Positions 39,055 through 48,900 of a DNA stretch of 64,000 bases are shown in pieces (the stretch's first letter is position 1; each line of letters starts with the position of its first letter). Source of the stretch: CBDUEF01 sp018063485 (GTDB lineage Bacteria > Pseudomonadota > Alphaproteobacteria > Rhodobacterales > Rhodobacteraceae); the NCBI GenBank assembly GCA_037045435.1, contig JBAOID010000016.1, forward strand, positions 130,184-194,183, read 5' to 3'. Both the position numbers and the translations under genes were made by a program. The notes below the pieces were generated by a model. The model was not told where the DNA came from. It did not search any database and was given only the letters and a program-made list of their open reading frames with translations.

Positions 39055-40196
39055 ATGATGCGGATACTTTTTGAGTGGAGTGGTCGCACTCGTTTTTGGG
39101 GTGCCGATGGGAGCGTGGACGGCGGAGTCGGTCTTGCCGCCCAAGAGACCGGCGGCTCCGAGGAGTCTGTCGTGGATTCCCGTGTCGATGCCGCGGCTTC
39201 CGCTGTTGGCCTTTGTGGATGAGCGGACCCAGGACCGGCACAGCGTGCTTCTGACCGAATGGGCATCGGAAGTGTCGAAGGAGGGGAACTTTGCAGTGGA
39301 ATGGGTGAGGAGTCCCAGGGTGGAAACCTGGACGTCCTCGAATCGGGTCCCGGCGGTGCGCTCGATTCTGGAGCGGATTCAGGAAAAGAAAGCCCGCTGC
39401 GGTGATGTTGTGGGGTGCGGTGGGATGGGTGGGGACGGGGATCTACGACCCGGATGGGCATGGGCCACGGGTGGCTTGGACGGACGTACCGTTCGCCGCT
39501 GGATTCCGTGGACGTGGACGGATACCAATCACTTTGGGGTCACCTATCCCGTGGCGCTGGGACAGAACGTGCCTGGGGATGGCAAGTGGGATCAGATATT
39601 CGATGGCGACGGCGGGATTCGGGCGGTGCGGAGCGTCGGGCGGGTGGACTTCAGCAACCTGAAGTCGGCCAAGGCCGTTTCGAACGTCGACGAAGACGAA
39701 GCGATGAAAGACTACCTGGAACGGAACCTGGAGTACCGTCGCGGGCGAGGATTCACGAACGAAGTCGTGATTCTGGCTTCATTCATGACTCCGGACACCA
39801 AGTTGTGGATCAAGACAAACTTGGTCGGACGCTCGGTGCGTGACATTCCGTTGGTGGACATGCACGCAGGTCTACCCGGTGGCAGGGCAGCGTATCTTTG
39901 CCCTATACACGTCGATTGTGCCGTATTTGCGGGAGGGATTCCGCGACGCTTCGGGCGCCATGACATCAACGCTGTGGGCGATGGTGTTCAAGAGCTACGC
40001 CGGGGATCCCTGGAATGTGGCCGAGACGGAGCGGCAGTATCTGCGGCAATCGCTGGTGGTCACTTTTGGCGGGCCGCACTGGTTGCCCAACGGGGCGACG
40101 GTTCATGAGGCGTATCTGCGCCATTCCTACCCGGGTTTGGCCGGCTTGGTGGCCGAGGACACGCTACTGGGGGATGTGACCCTGAAGCTGAGGTGA
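39055..40196 (+). CDS. Secreted protein, possibly gingipain (C25)-like (frameshifted)
   Basis: About 380 residues. A leader (VVALVFGVPMGAWTAES) lies in a frame one base off the ATG pair at 39055, so an indel in the first 20 bases is likely. The central part, NHFGVTYPVALGQNVPGDGK then GRVDFSNL and MKDYLERNLEYRRGRGF, resembles secreted verrucomicrobial proteins with the 'GR(I/V)-decision-loop' pattern of C25 peptidases, but I see no convincing His-Cys pair because the frame is uncertain between 39.40 and 39.50 kb. The end (LVAEDTLLGDVTLKLR) resembles the usual 'GDPTL' tail. Function unproved. Confidence 0.42.
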
Positions 40197-40209
40197 CCCG
40201 GACTTCCGA

Positions 40210-40783
40210 TCAGAGGCGGGTCAGTCGAACGCGGACTCGCGAGGGTTTTGGGGAACCGGTCGGGGGACGGTGAGGCGTGGCTTGGTAGGCGATGGCGCCA
40301 CAGGCCAGGGTTCCGCCGGCGAGCACCGCGACGGCGGCGAGGTAGAACGCGAGCGGCCGCTGCACCCAGGGGCCGAATGCCATGAGCGCGGCGAACACGA
40401 TCAGCAGGACATCCACCACGAGGACGACGTAGAGCGCGCTCCGGTTGGGAGGTTCCGCGGGATTGGGCGGTGGGCTGTAGGAAGGACCGAACCGCGGCAG
40501 CCGGGACGATGGGCTTGGGCGTTCGGACTTGGGCGCACCGATCGGGGGCGCTGGCAACGGATTGGCTGGCTGCACGCCCCCGCCTGACACGACCGGAGGC
40601 AGGGGGAACGGCGATGGGGCACCGTTTTCGGGATGGGCTCGAGGAGCCGGGACCGCCGGTTCCGAGGCGAGGTGTCTGAGAAAGGTCCAGAGGTTCCGAG
40701 ATCGCGGCGCGTGCGACGGCACGCGCGGGTCGGGCGCGATGCAGCAGGTCGCCCAAGCCGCGGCCAAGAGCTTTCCGAGACAC
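40210..40783 (-). CDS. Small membrane protein with proline-rich linker and two transmembrane segments (frameshifted)
   Basis: About 190 residues. The N-terminus MSRKALGRGLGDLLHRA copies the start of ParB-type proteins; then comes a Pro/Ser-rich stretch and two hydrophobic segments near the C-terminus (ALYVVLVVDVLLIVFAALMA and LAFYLAAVAVLAGGTLACGA). The N-terminal frame and the membrane frame differ, so an indel lies at about 40.70 kb. The start is a GTG at 40783, 12 bases after the lysC stop codon, so the gene probably belongs to the lysC unit. The function is not known; the resemblance to ParB is confined to a dozen residues. Confidence 0.55.
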
Positions 40784-40795
40784 GAGTAAGGAGGG

Positions 40796-42021
40796 CTATC
40801 CGATGAAGGCCTGGTGGAGCGCGCGGACCGCCTGCTCGCCGTGGGCCAGTTGGATGACGACGGAGATCTTGATCTCGCTGGTGGAGATCATGTCGATGTT
40901 GATGCTCTCGTTGCCGAGGACTTCGAACATCTCGGCCGGCGACGCCGGTGTGGCTGCGCATGCCGACGCCGACGATGGAGAGCTTGCCGATGCCTTCGTC
41001 GGCCTGGACGTCGCGGAAGCCGATGGTCGGCCGGATGTCGTCGAGGACCTTGCGGGCCTTGAGCGAGGTCGGGTTTGTCGACGGTGAACGAGATGTCGGT
41101 GGCCGGGGAGCCGCCGGAGTGGCTGGCGCTCTGGACGATCATGTCGACGTTGATGGCCGCGTCGCCGAGATGGCCGGAAGATGCGGGCGGCCATGCCGGG
41201 TTGGTCGGGGACGCCGAAGACGGTGAGCTTGGCCTGGTTCTTGTCGAGCGAGACGCCGCGGATGACGACGTCTTCCATGTTGCGGGTTTCTTCCTTCACG
41301 ATGGTTCCGGGATTGTCGTTGAGGCTGGAGCGGACTTCGAAGATGACGCCGAATTTCTTGGCGAACTCGACGGAGCGGAGCTGCATGACCTTGGCGCCGG
41401 CGCCGGCGAGTTCGAGCAGTCTCGTCGTAGGCGATCTCGTCGAGTTTCTTGGCGCGCGGGGACGATGCGGGGGTCGGCCGTGTAGACGCCGTCGACGTCG
41501 GTGTAGATCTGGCAGAGGTCGGCCTTGAGCGCGGCGGCGAGGGCGATGGCGGTGAGGTCGGAGCCGCCGCGGCCGAGGGTGGTGATCTCGCCTTCGGCGG
41601 TGCTGTCCCTGGAAGCCGGCGACGATGACGACATTGCCTTCGTCGAGCAGTTCGTGGACCTGGCTCGGGGTGATGTTCTGGATCTTGGCCTTGGTGTGGA
41701 CGCCGTCGGTGACGATGCCGGCCTGGGCGCCGGTGAGGGAGACGGCGGGGATGCCGAGCGCGTGGAGGGCGATGGCGGCGAGGGCGATGGTCTGCTGTTC
41801 GCCGGTGGCGAGGAGCATGTCCATCTCGCGCTCGCTGGGCAGTGGGGTGATGTCCTTGGCGAGCTTGATCAGGCCGTCGGTGACGCCGCTCATGGCGGAA
41901 ACGACGACGACGAGCTGGTCGCCGCGGGCGCGGTATTCGCGCGACGCGCCGGGCGACGTTCTTGATGCGGTCGGTGTTGCCCGACGGAGGTGCCGCCGTA
42001 TTTCTGGACAATCAGAGCCAT
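40796..42021 (-). CDS. lysC: Aspartate kinase (frameshifted)
   Basis: About 408 residues. Phosphorylates aspartate at the entry to lysine, threonine and methionine synthesis. The kinase signature MALIVQKYGGTSVGNTDRI, VVVSAMSGVTDGLI, ITTLGRGGSDLTAIALA and TDVDGVYTADPRIVP are clear, followed by two ACT domains (GVSLDKNQAKLTVFGVPDQP; the last ends INIDMISTSEIKISVV). At least six single-base changes split the frame. It is divergent from the PrcB gene. The ACT domains imply feedback control by end-product amino acids, as usual for this family. Confidence 0.9.
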
Positions 42022-42191
42022 GGGATGATCCGCCGCGGCGGGACGGGCCCGCCCAGGGCGGCAGGATAACGTCCCGGGTAACGGGAGGGGTGAGCCTGAC
42101 CTGTGGGAGCGGGGTCCGTGAAGAGGAAAAAGCGGGTCTTCGCCGTGGCATTGGTCGCGGGATTCTTGGCAGGATCTCGAGGGTGCATCGG

Positions 42192-42756
42192 ATGTCGATC
42201 TTGGGATGGTTGGCGGTCCTGATCGTGGCGGGGGGATGTGTGTCGCCGGTGTCGGGACACAAGTTGTCGTGGCGGACACTGTCCCGGGGATTAACGAGCG
42301 GATTGGAGTCAACCGCGCCGGGACGTGGTGCGAGGCGAAGTGGAGTTCCTCAAGCTCTGGGCGGAACACGCGGCGGATGTGAATCGACCGGCGCTGCCTC
42401 CGGTCGTCGATTTTGAGAAGGAGATGGTGGTGGTGGTGGCGATGGGAAATCGCCCGACAGGCGGGTATCTGACGGAGGTGGTCGACGTGGAATTGAAGGG
42501 GAGAACGCTCAAGGTGTTGGTGGCCGAACGGGCGCCCACCCCCGGGGTGATCCAGGTTCAACGCGAGACACAGCCTTTTCAGTTTGTGGTGCTTCCGGCG
42601 GTGAGCGGCCGGGTCGAATTCCGAACGGTTCATGAAGCGGCGAAGCAGGCACCGAAAGGGAAGCGGGATGGGGATGCCTCGGACCGTGGGCGCGAGGCGC
42701 CCAAGGCCCGCCCCGCGCGCCCGCCGAGTCCCTCTCCTCCCCGCGAGGTGCCGTGA
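42192..42756 (+). CDS. PrcB-family lipoprotein (one frameshift)
   Basis: About 187 residues. The N-terminus MSILGWLAVLIVAGGC is a lipoprotein signal with the lipobox Cys at residue 16. The C-terminal part FEKEMVVVVAMGNRPTGGYL through FQFVVLPAVSGRVEFR matches the PrcB_C domain, named after a protein that stabilises the Treponema protease complex PrcA/PrtP. A one-base indel near 42.33 kb joins the leader frame to this domain. A proline/arginine-rich tail ends the protein. It sits 112 bases upstream of the CHAT protease gene and in the same direction; whether they work together is open. Confidence 0.72.
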
Positions 42757-42868
42757 AATAGGGACAGGAATGTGCCGCAATCGGTTCCCGAGGTTTTTCA
42801 TAGAATTCCGGAGGTTCCCGAGGAAAACGGAGGAGCGATTCACGAAACCTGGAGGCAAGGCGACATCC

Positions 42869-44758
42869 ATGAAGCAAAACGCATCGTGTGAGGCGGCTGG
42901 GGGCGACCCGATCGGGGGCGGATTGAAGGGCATCGTGGTGTCGCGGCATCGGCAGCGGCAATTGGAGATCGCCCTCTACTCGGGCAGCCTCACTGCTGTG
43001 CCCAGTCGGGCCTATCTCCTGGGTCTGTTCCAAGGCGTGGCGCCCGCAGGTGCGGCGTACGCCGTGGACACCCTGATGGGCGAGGCGGTGAGTGACTTCG
43101 TTCGAAGGCGGATGCTCAGCGGACGGCTGGGGGAGATCTTCATTGTTCCGAAGGGGAGATCCTTCGTGCTGGCGGATCATGTCATCTTTGTTGGGCTGGG
43201 AGCGTTCGACCGGTTTCAAGGAACTCTGGCTTCCGATGGTGAGGATGCGATGCGGCTCGTCTGTGAAAGCGTGGTGCGAACCTGTCTTCACGCGAATATC
43301 GAGGAATTCGCGACCGTGCTTTTGGGTGGGTCCGCGGCTTCCGGGACGGAGGAGGCGGTGGGGATCTTCATCCGGAGCTTTCTGGAAGCCTTGAATGCCG
43401 CGGATCCGCAGCGTCGGATTCGCAAGGTCACGCTTTGCGAGAACGAGGCGGGGCGGATGGAGGCGATTCGGACGGAACTCCTGCGTTTGGCGACGACGGA
43501 CATGTTCGAGGATGTGGAGTTGGAGTTGCGGGATCTGCCGACGCTGGGTGTGTCGGCGCCCGAAGCCGTGAGTCGGGTGGGAGCGACTCCGCGTCGACCG
43601 AGTCCGATCTACCTGTTGACACGGATGTTTGAGGGAGGTGCGGACGGTGTGAGTGGGGTGAGGGTGACGAAGGGTACCCCGCGGCGGCGGAAGACGGTCG
43701 AGATGCGTGAACTCGAGTTGGAGACATCCCTGCTTTTGCCGGAGAGCAAAGCGGCCATCCTGACGGTTCGACGTCGGATCACCCTGGCGGGCAAGGACGC
43801 GGTGCTTTCCAAGATCGGAGCGGGAGGCTTTTCCGAGACGGTGCTCGAAGAGATCGGTGCTGGCCTGGTGAACCTGACTTTCGACCCGGAGACGCGGGAT
43901 GAGGTTCTCGAGCGCGCTCGGAAGTACCGGGATCGGCCTCTGGTGGTGGTGCACGATCAGGTGGCATCCCAACTCCCCTGGGAGGCCTTTCGGTACAAGG
44001 ATTGGCGGCCGGCTTTGGAGGCGGGTGTCTGCCGGCAACACCTGGACGCGAACCTGTCCGTTGCCAAGTGGATCGAGGAACGGGCCGTCGCGCCCACCCT
44101 CGAGGTTCTTTTGATCACCAATCCGACCGAAGACCTCGAGGGAGCCGAGACGGAAGGCGCGATGATCCGCGAGTTGTTGAGCAGTGTGCCCAACGTGAGT
44201 CTGACCGAACGTCGCGGGAGTGCGGCAACGAGGGACCAGTTGCTGAAGGATTTCCGAACCGGACGATTCGACGCGATTCACTATGCCGGGCACGCGTTCT
44301 TTTCCGCGGAGCAACCGGGACGTTCCGGGCTGCTCTGTGCCGGACATCAGGTGCTCAGTGGGGTGGACGTGGCGACCCTCAGCCACCTTCCATCCCTGGT
44401 TTTTTTCAACGCCTGTGAAGCAGGGCGGATTCGAGGGGGCAAAGGGCTGGATCGCCGTCCGGGACTTTCCCCGCCGGGCTCGCGTCGAGGGCAGGTGACC
44501 CAGGCCTTTGAAAATCTGAGCGTCGCGGCGGCTTTTATCCGCGGCGGGGTGGCAAATTTCCTGGGAACCTACTGGCCTGTGGGAGACCGGCCCGCGGCGG
44601 CGTTCAGCGGTCGGCTTTATCCCGCGCTCGTGGAAGGGCGGACCCTCGGCGATGCGGTCCTGGAAGCGCGGCAGGCCGTGGAGCGGGCGAAGTCCGCCGA
44701 CTGGGCCGACTATGTCTTCTACGGAAACCCCGATTTTGTCCTTAAGAAAAAATCCTGA
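42869..44758 (+). CDS. CHAT-domain protease with an N-terminal leucyl-aminopeptidase-N-like (macro-fold) domain
   Basis: 629 residues in one unbroken frame. The C-terminal half (about 345-628) is a CHAT caspase-like cysteine protease: His475 in DAIHYAGHAFF and Cys516 in VFFNACEAG form the dyad, and GTYWPVGD and FYGNPDF complete the fold. The N-terminal part (about 20-210) looks like the non-catalytic N-domain of M17 leucyl aminopeptidases: AVDTLMGEAVSDFVRRRML, LGEIFIVPKG, VLADHVIFVGLGAFD. Residues 210-345 form a linker with no motif I know. No signal peptide, so it should act in the cytoplasm. CHAT proteases are usually activated by a partner and cut a specific target; neither is obvious here. 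Confidence 0.85.
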   Translation: MKQNASCEAAGGDPIGGGLKGIVVSRHRQRQLEIALYSGSLTAVPSRAYLLGLFQGVAPAGAAYAVDTLMGEAVSDFVRRRMLSGRLGEIFIVPKGRSFVLADHVIFVGLGAFDRFQGTLASDGEDAMRLVCESVVRTCLHANIEEFATVLLGGSAASGTEEAVGIFIRSFLEALNAADPQRRIRKVTLCENEAGRMEAIRTELLRLATTDMFEDVELELRDLPTLGVSAPEAVSRVGATPRRPSPIYLLTRMFEGGADGVSGVRVTKGTPRRRKTVEMRELELETSLLLPESKAAILTVRRRITLAGKDAVLSKIGAGGFSETVLEEIGAGLVNLTFDPETRDEVLERARKYRDRPLVVVHDQVASQLPWEAFRYKDWRPALEAGVCRQHLDANLSVAKWIEERAVAPTLEVLLITNPTEDLEGAETEGAMIRELLSSVPNVSLTERRGSAATRDQLLKDFRTGRFDAIHYAGHAFFSAEQPGRSGLLCAGHQVLSGVDVATLSHLPSLVFFNACEAGRIRGGKGLDRRPGLSPPGSRRGQVTQAFENLSVAAAFIRGGVANFLGTYWPVGDRPAAAFSGRLYPALVEGRTLGDAVLEARQAVERAKSADWADYVFYGNPDFVLKKKS

Positions 44759-44949
44759 ATTGTTGGGTTTTTTTGGCGGTTTTCGAAGAATGCAGCGGTT
44801 GAGTGGATGAACTGCCTAGTGAAATTCCTAAGGTTCCGATTTGACATGGGGGAATCGGTTTCCTTTCCTTTGGAAGTTTTTGGGAGCTTGAAAATGCTCC
44901 GAGACGTAGCCCAAAACCGCTCCACTCGTGAAAATTTACTCCTCTCGCT

Positions 44950-45597
44950 TTGTTTGGTGCCGTGCTGGCGGCCTCGGCGTTACCGTTGTTCGCCGCGGGA
45001 AGTGCGGTCTCGACAGGCACGAGTGCTCCGCCATCGACCCTGGGGATTTACACGCTGACGCCGTTTCAATACGACGATCCTCGGGTTGGGTTTGTGAACG
45101 ACGTGCCTTCGCCGCTGGGCGGGGACGTTTTGTTCAGTTCCTCGATGGAGGTGATGACGGTGGGGGTGGAGTGGGGAACGTGGAGCCATGGGTATTCCGG
45201 CGACGTCTATGCCGTGGACTTGCAGGTTCTCAACGTCAACAGCCAGTACGAGGTCACGTTGACGCTGCCGCCAGAGACGGGCGCATTTCTTTTCTACGCG
45301 GAGCCTTCGTTTGATGGCGAATTCACCATTTCCGCTCGGCTCGACGATGGGACGCTCCTCACTCAGGAGGTGCAAGGGACCCAAGGGGCTGCTGGATTTG
45401 GTTTCCTGGCCCCCGACGGCGGGTCCTTGTCGTCCATCACCGTTCTCAGCGAGATCGCGAACATCGATTTCGCCATCGGCGAGTTCAGCATTGCTCGGAC
45501 GACGGCGCTGGTTCCCGAAACGGGAACGACCATGGCGGGCATCGTGGCGATCGGATTCGCGTTGGCTCCGATCCTGCGTCGGTTCCGGAAGAAATGA
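44950..45597 (+). CDS. PEP-CTERM-like sorted surface protein
   Basis: About 215 residues. A signal peptide (LFGAVLAASALPLFAAGSA), a beta-rich middle (VMTVGVEWGTWSHGYSGDVY, GEFTISARLDDGTLLTQEV), and a C-terminal tripartite tail: VPETGTT, a hydrophobic stretch MAGIVAIGFALAPIL, and RRFRKK. This is the exosortase sorting signal with Thr in place of the usual second Pro. The TTG at 44950 lacks positive residues before the hydrophobic core; a GTG at 44928 in another frame (MKIYSS) suggests a one-base indel in the leader. An EpsI-type gene at the right edge supports an exosortase system. Role unknown. Confidence 0.72.
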   Translation: MFGAVLAASALPLFAAGSAVSTGTSAPPSTLGIYTLTPFQYDDPRVGFVNDVPSPLGGDVLFSSSMEVMTVGVEWGTWSHGYSGDVYAVDLQVLNVNSQYEVTLTLPPETGAFLFYAEPSFDGEFTISARLDDGTLLTQEVQGTQGAAGFGFLAPDGGSLSSITVLSEIANIDFAIGEFSIARTTALVPETGTTMAGIVAIGFALAPILRRFRKK

Positions 45598-45886
45598 CCG
45601 AACACGGGCGCTTTGCCCTGGGTAAGGATCGGGAGTTCGATTTCTGGGAGGGATTTCATCGGGGCCAAGGTTTCGGGAGAACACCCTAGCCCCAGGTGTT
45701 CACGGTGGAGGGGGTGAGTCGACGTCGCGGCAGGGGCTTGATCGAGCCGTCTTGAGAGCGCACTTCCTGGTGGATTTCCTTAAGTTTTCTCCAATTCGCG
45801 ATGCTGCGTTCAAGGCGCGTGGCACAGGGGAGAGATGGGTTTCCTGCTTGATTCCGCAGTCCCGCCTAGGAAGCTAGATCGTGCTT

Positions 45887-45944
45887 CCGAAGCCGCGACC
45901 TTCGGTTCCCGCCGCCCAGTTCGATCGGCGGGCCGCGGCTTCGG
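45887..45944. repeat. 58-base nested stem-loop upstream of the subtilase gene
   Basis: A perfect 11-bp outer stem (CCGAAGCCGCG / CGCGGCTTCGG) encloses a perfect 7-bp inner stem (CCCGCCG / CGGCGGG) with an 11-base loop. It ends 48 bases before the start codon of the S8 protease. The rest of the 395-base gap (45598-45992) holds no recognisable gene. It may be an mRNA leader structure or a REP-like element. Confidence 0.7.
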
Positions 45945-45992
45945 CGGGTGCGTGTTTTGGATTCTTGAGACCCAACTCAACTCTACCTACCC

Positions 45993-48900
45993 ATGTCTAT
46001 GCGCTCGTTGGTGCTGATTGCGGCGTTGTCGTCGGGATTATTCGCTGTTGAAGGACCGGCGTTCGGCGCTGTGCCTGAATCGGTCCTGGCCCGCCCGGCC
46101 CTTCAAAAAATTCACCCGAGCCTGCGGGTTCAGGGGGTTCAGGCCAATGTGTTGGTCCGTCTGGAGGATCCTCCGCTGGTGTCGCGCCTGGGGAAGAATG
46201 CGAAGCAACTGGGATTCAAGCTGAGCCGCGAGGAGCAGATCGCCTACGTCAAGGAATTGCGTGCCAAACAGGTGGCTGTTGCGAAGCTTGTTCGCGCCGG
46301 AGGCGGACAGGTGGTGGGTCACCTGACCGCGTCACAGAATGCGGTTCTTGCGGTGGTCAATACCGATCAACTGGCCGCGATTTCAGAGATCGCCGATGTC
46401 ACGACGATTCGGCCGGTCGTCGATTCGCAGATCGAATTGGCGGAGACGGTTCCACAGATCGGCGCGGCATCGGTTCATAGCGGCGGCGTGACGGGTGAGG
46501 GAATTCGGGTTGCGGTCCTGGACTCAGGCATTGATTACACCCACCGGAATTTTGGCGGGCCCGGGACGCTGGAAGCCTATGCCCAGGCCTATGGCGCCGG
46601 GACGTCGGATCCCTTGAACACGACGCGGGACGGGTTGTTCCCCACGGACAAAGTCATTGGCGGTTGGGACTTCGTGGGTGAGGTTTGGCCCAACGGGCCG
46701 GGCGAGGATTCGGACCCGATTGAGCCCGACGAAGACCCGATTGATTTCGGAACGCATGGTTCCCATGTGGCGGACATCATTGCCGGGGCGAGCCTCGACG
46801 GGACCCACAAGGGGGTGGCGCCGGGTGCAAAGCTTTACGCGTTCAAGGTGTGCAGCGCTGTGGCCACGGCCTGCAATGGCTTCGCCATCCTTCTTGGCCT
46901 GGACGCCTGCCTTCATCCGGACTCGCCGGACTTGAGCTTGGAATTGGCGGACGAAGGGGGGCTGCTTTCCGCCATCGAGAATCCTGTCGACGTCATCAAC
47001 ATGTCGCTCGGGTCGGTCTATGGACAAATCCAGGACGACAAAGCCTACGTGGTCCAGTTGCTTTCGGATTTCGGCATCACGGTGGTGACGGCCGCGGGGA
47101 ATGCCGGCGATCGGCCCTATGTCATGGATGCACCGAGTGTGGCTCCGGGCAGTATCAGCGTGGCGGAGACCCGGGTTGCTGGGGCCAAGGCGTATTCGAT
47201 CAAGACCACGGCGGTCAGCAATCGAGGTGGTGTGGGAACGCTTCAGACGATCGCGAACACGGCGGACATTGTGTGGGCGGAGGTGGATCACCCGGTTCAA
47301 GGGGTTGGCCTCGCCCTGGGTCGAGGCTGTCCTACAGACCCCTACCCGGTCGCAACATCCGAGATCGCCGGCAAGGTTGCCGTGATCGACCGTGGATTAT
47401 GCTCCGTCAGTGAAAAGGTGGATCGTGCCGCACAGGCCGGGGCGGTGGGGGTAGTCATCGTCAATAACTTGGCCGGAGATCCACCCACCTTCAGCCAGGG
47501 GGACGGCAGTCAGTTTGTTCCGACGCTGGTGGTGACTCGTACGGACGGCACGACGCTCAAGTCTTTGCTGATCCGGTCCCCGCGGGCTCAGATCGCCTTC
47601 GGACCTTCGCAGTACGCCCCCCTGGTGGGCAGCATGGTCGCCACGTCGTCGCGTGGTCCCAGTGTTTCGTTCCAATCGATCAAGCCTGAAATCGGCGCGC
47701 CGGGTGCCTCGGTTTCCGCTGAGGCTGGAACCGGTTCGGTGGAAACGCCGTTCGGTGGGACGTCGGGAGCGACTCCGGTGATTGCGGGCGCGGCGGCGCT
47801 CCTCCAAAGCGCGTCGCTTGCCGAATCGGGCCTCTACTGGGCGCCCTGGGCGGTCAAAGCCCTTCTGATGAACAACGCGGAGCCGAACATTTTGATCAAT
47901 CCGGTATCGCAACCCGGAGTTCTGGCTCCGATTACCAGGGTGGGTGCCGGTGAGGTCCGGGTGGATCGGTCTCTCGGCGCGAAGGCCTTTGCCGTGGTGG
48001 TTGGGCCGCCCATTGAGGACGGTGCGCCCGCCGACATCCAAGCGGGAGTTTCGTTCGGTTATGTACCAGCCCTCAAACCGGGGCCCATCGTGATGACGCG
48101 AACCATCGAAGTGGTCAATCTCACCGAGCAATCCCGGGTTTTCGAGGTCAGCCGGACGTTTCGGTACGCCGATGACCAGGCGACGGGCGCCGTCGCGTTG
48201 GATTTTTCCTCGCCGACGGTCAGTGTGCCGCCTGAGAGCCAGGCGGAGGTTGAGGTCACTTTGACTTTGGACCCGACCAAACTGCCCAATTGGACCCTCA
48301 ACGGAGGACTGGAGGGCGGCAATGGCGGACTGTTGCGAACCCTGGAATTCGACGGGTACATCCGGATCCAGGACTCGGAGGACACCTTGACGCTTCCGTG
48401 GCACATCCTGCCGCGGAAAGCGGCGGATATGGCGGTCAGTTCTGAAACCGTGGATGTGGGTGGCAGCGTTCAGTTGAGCAATCTGAACGGGGCTGTGTCA
48501 GGAACGACGGAGGTGTTTGCCTTGGGTGGAACCAGCGCTTTGGACTATCCCAAGCCGGATGCGTTCGGCTTCAACGAAGCCCTGCCGGATCTCAAGGCGG
48601 CCGGCATTCGCTTGGCCGGCACCCAGTTGGAGTTCGCCCTCGCGTTTCATCATGAGTGGAGCCATCCGGCCACGCCGGTGGGTGGACTCATCTTCATTGA
48701 TGTCGACCTCGACGGTTTCGAGGATTTGATGCTGCTCACCACCGAGGCCACGGGTGCGGGGTCTGCGGAAGTCGTGGTGGAGGATTTGAATGCGCCGGAG
48801 GGCGAGGAGACCTTGGGGGTTTTTCCTCTCGATGCGGATCTCAACGCCTCCACGATGATCCTTCGCGTCCCCCTGAGCGTCTTGGGACTCACGGCCACAA

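Noticed and set aside
40735..40783. A parB gene, from the start MSRKALGRGLGDLL
   Set aside because: The resemblance stops after about 15 residues; the rest is a proline-rich linker and two membrane helices with no DNA-binding domain.
42509..44386. A 625-residue minus-strand open frame opposite the CHAT protease
   Set aside because: Pro/Arg/His-rich shadow frame; the plus strand carries complete CHAT motifs in one frame and a plausible start.
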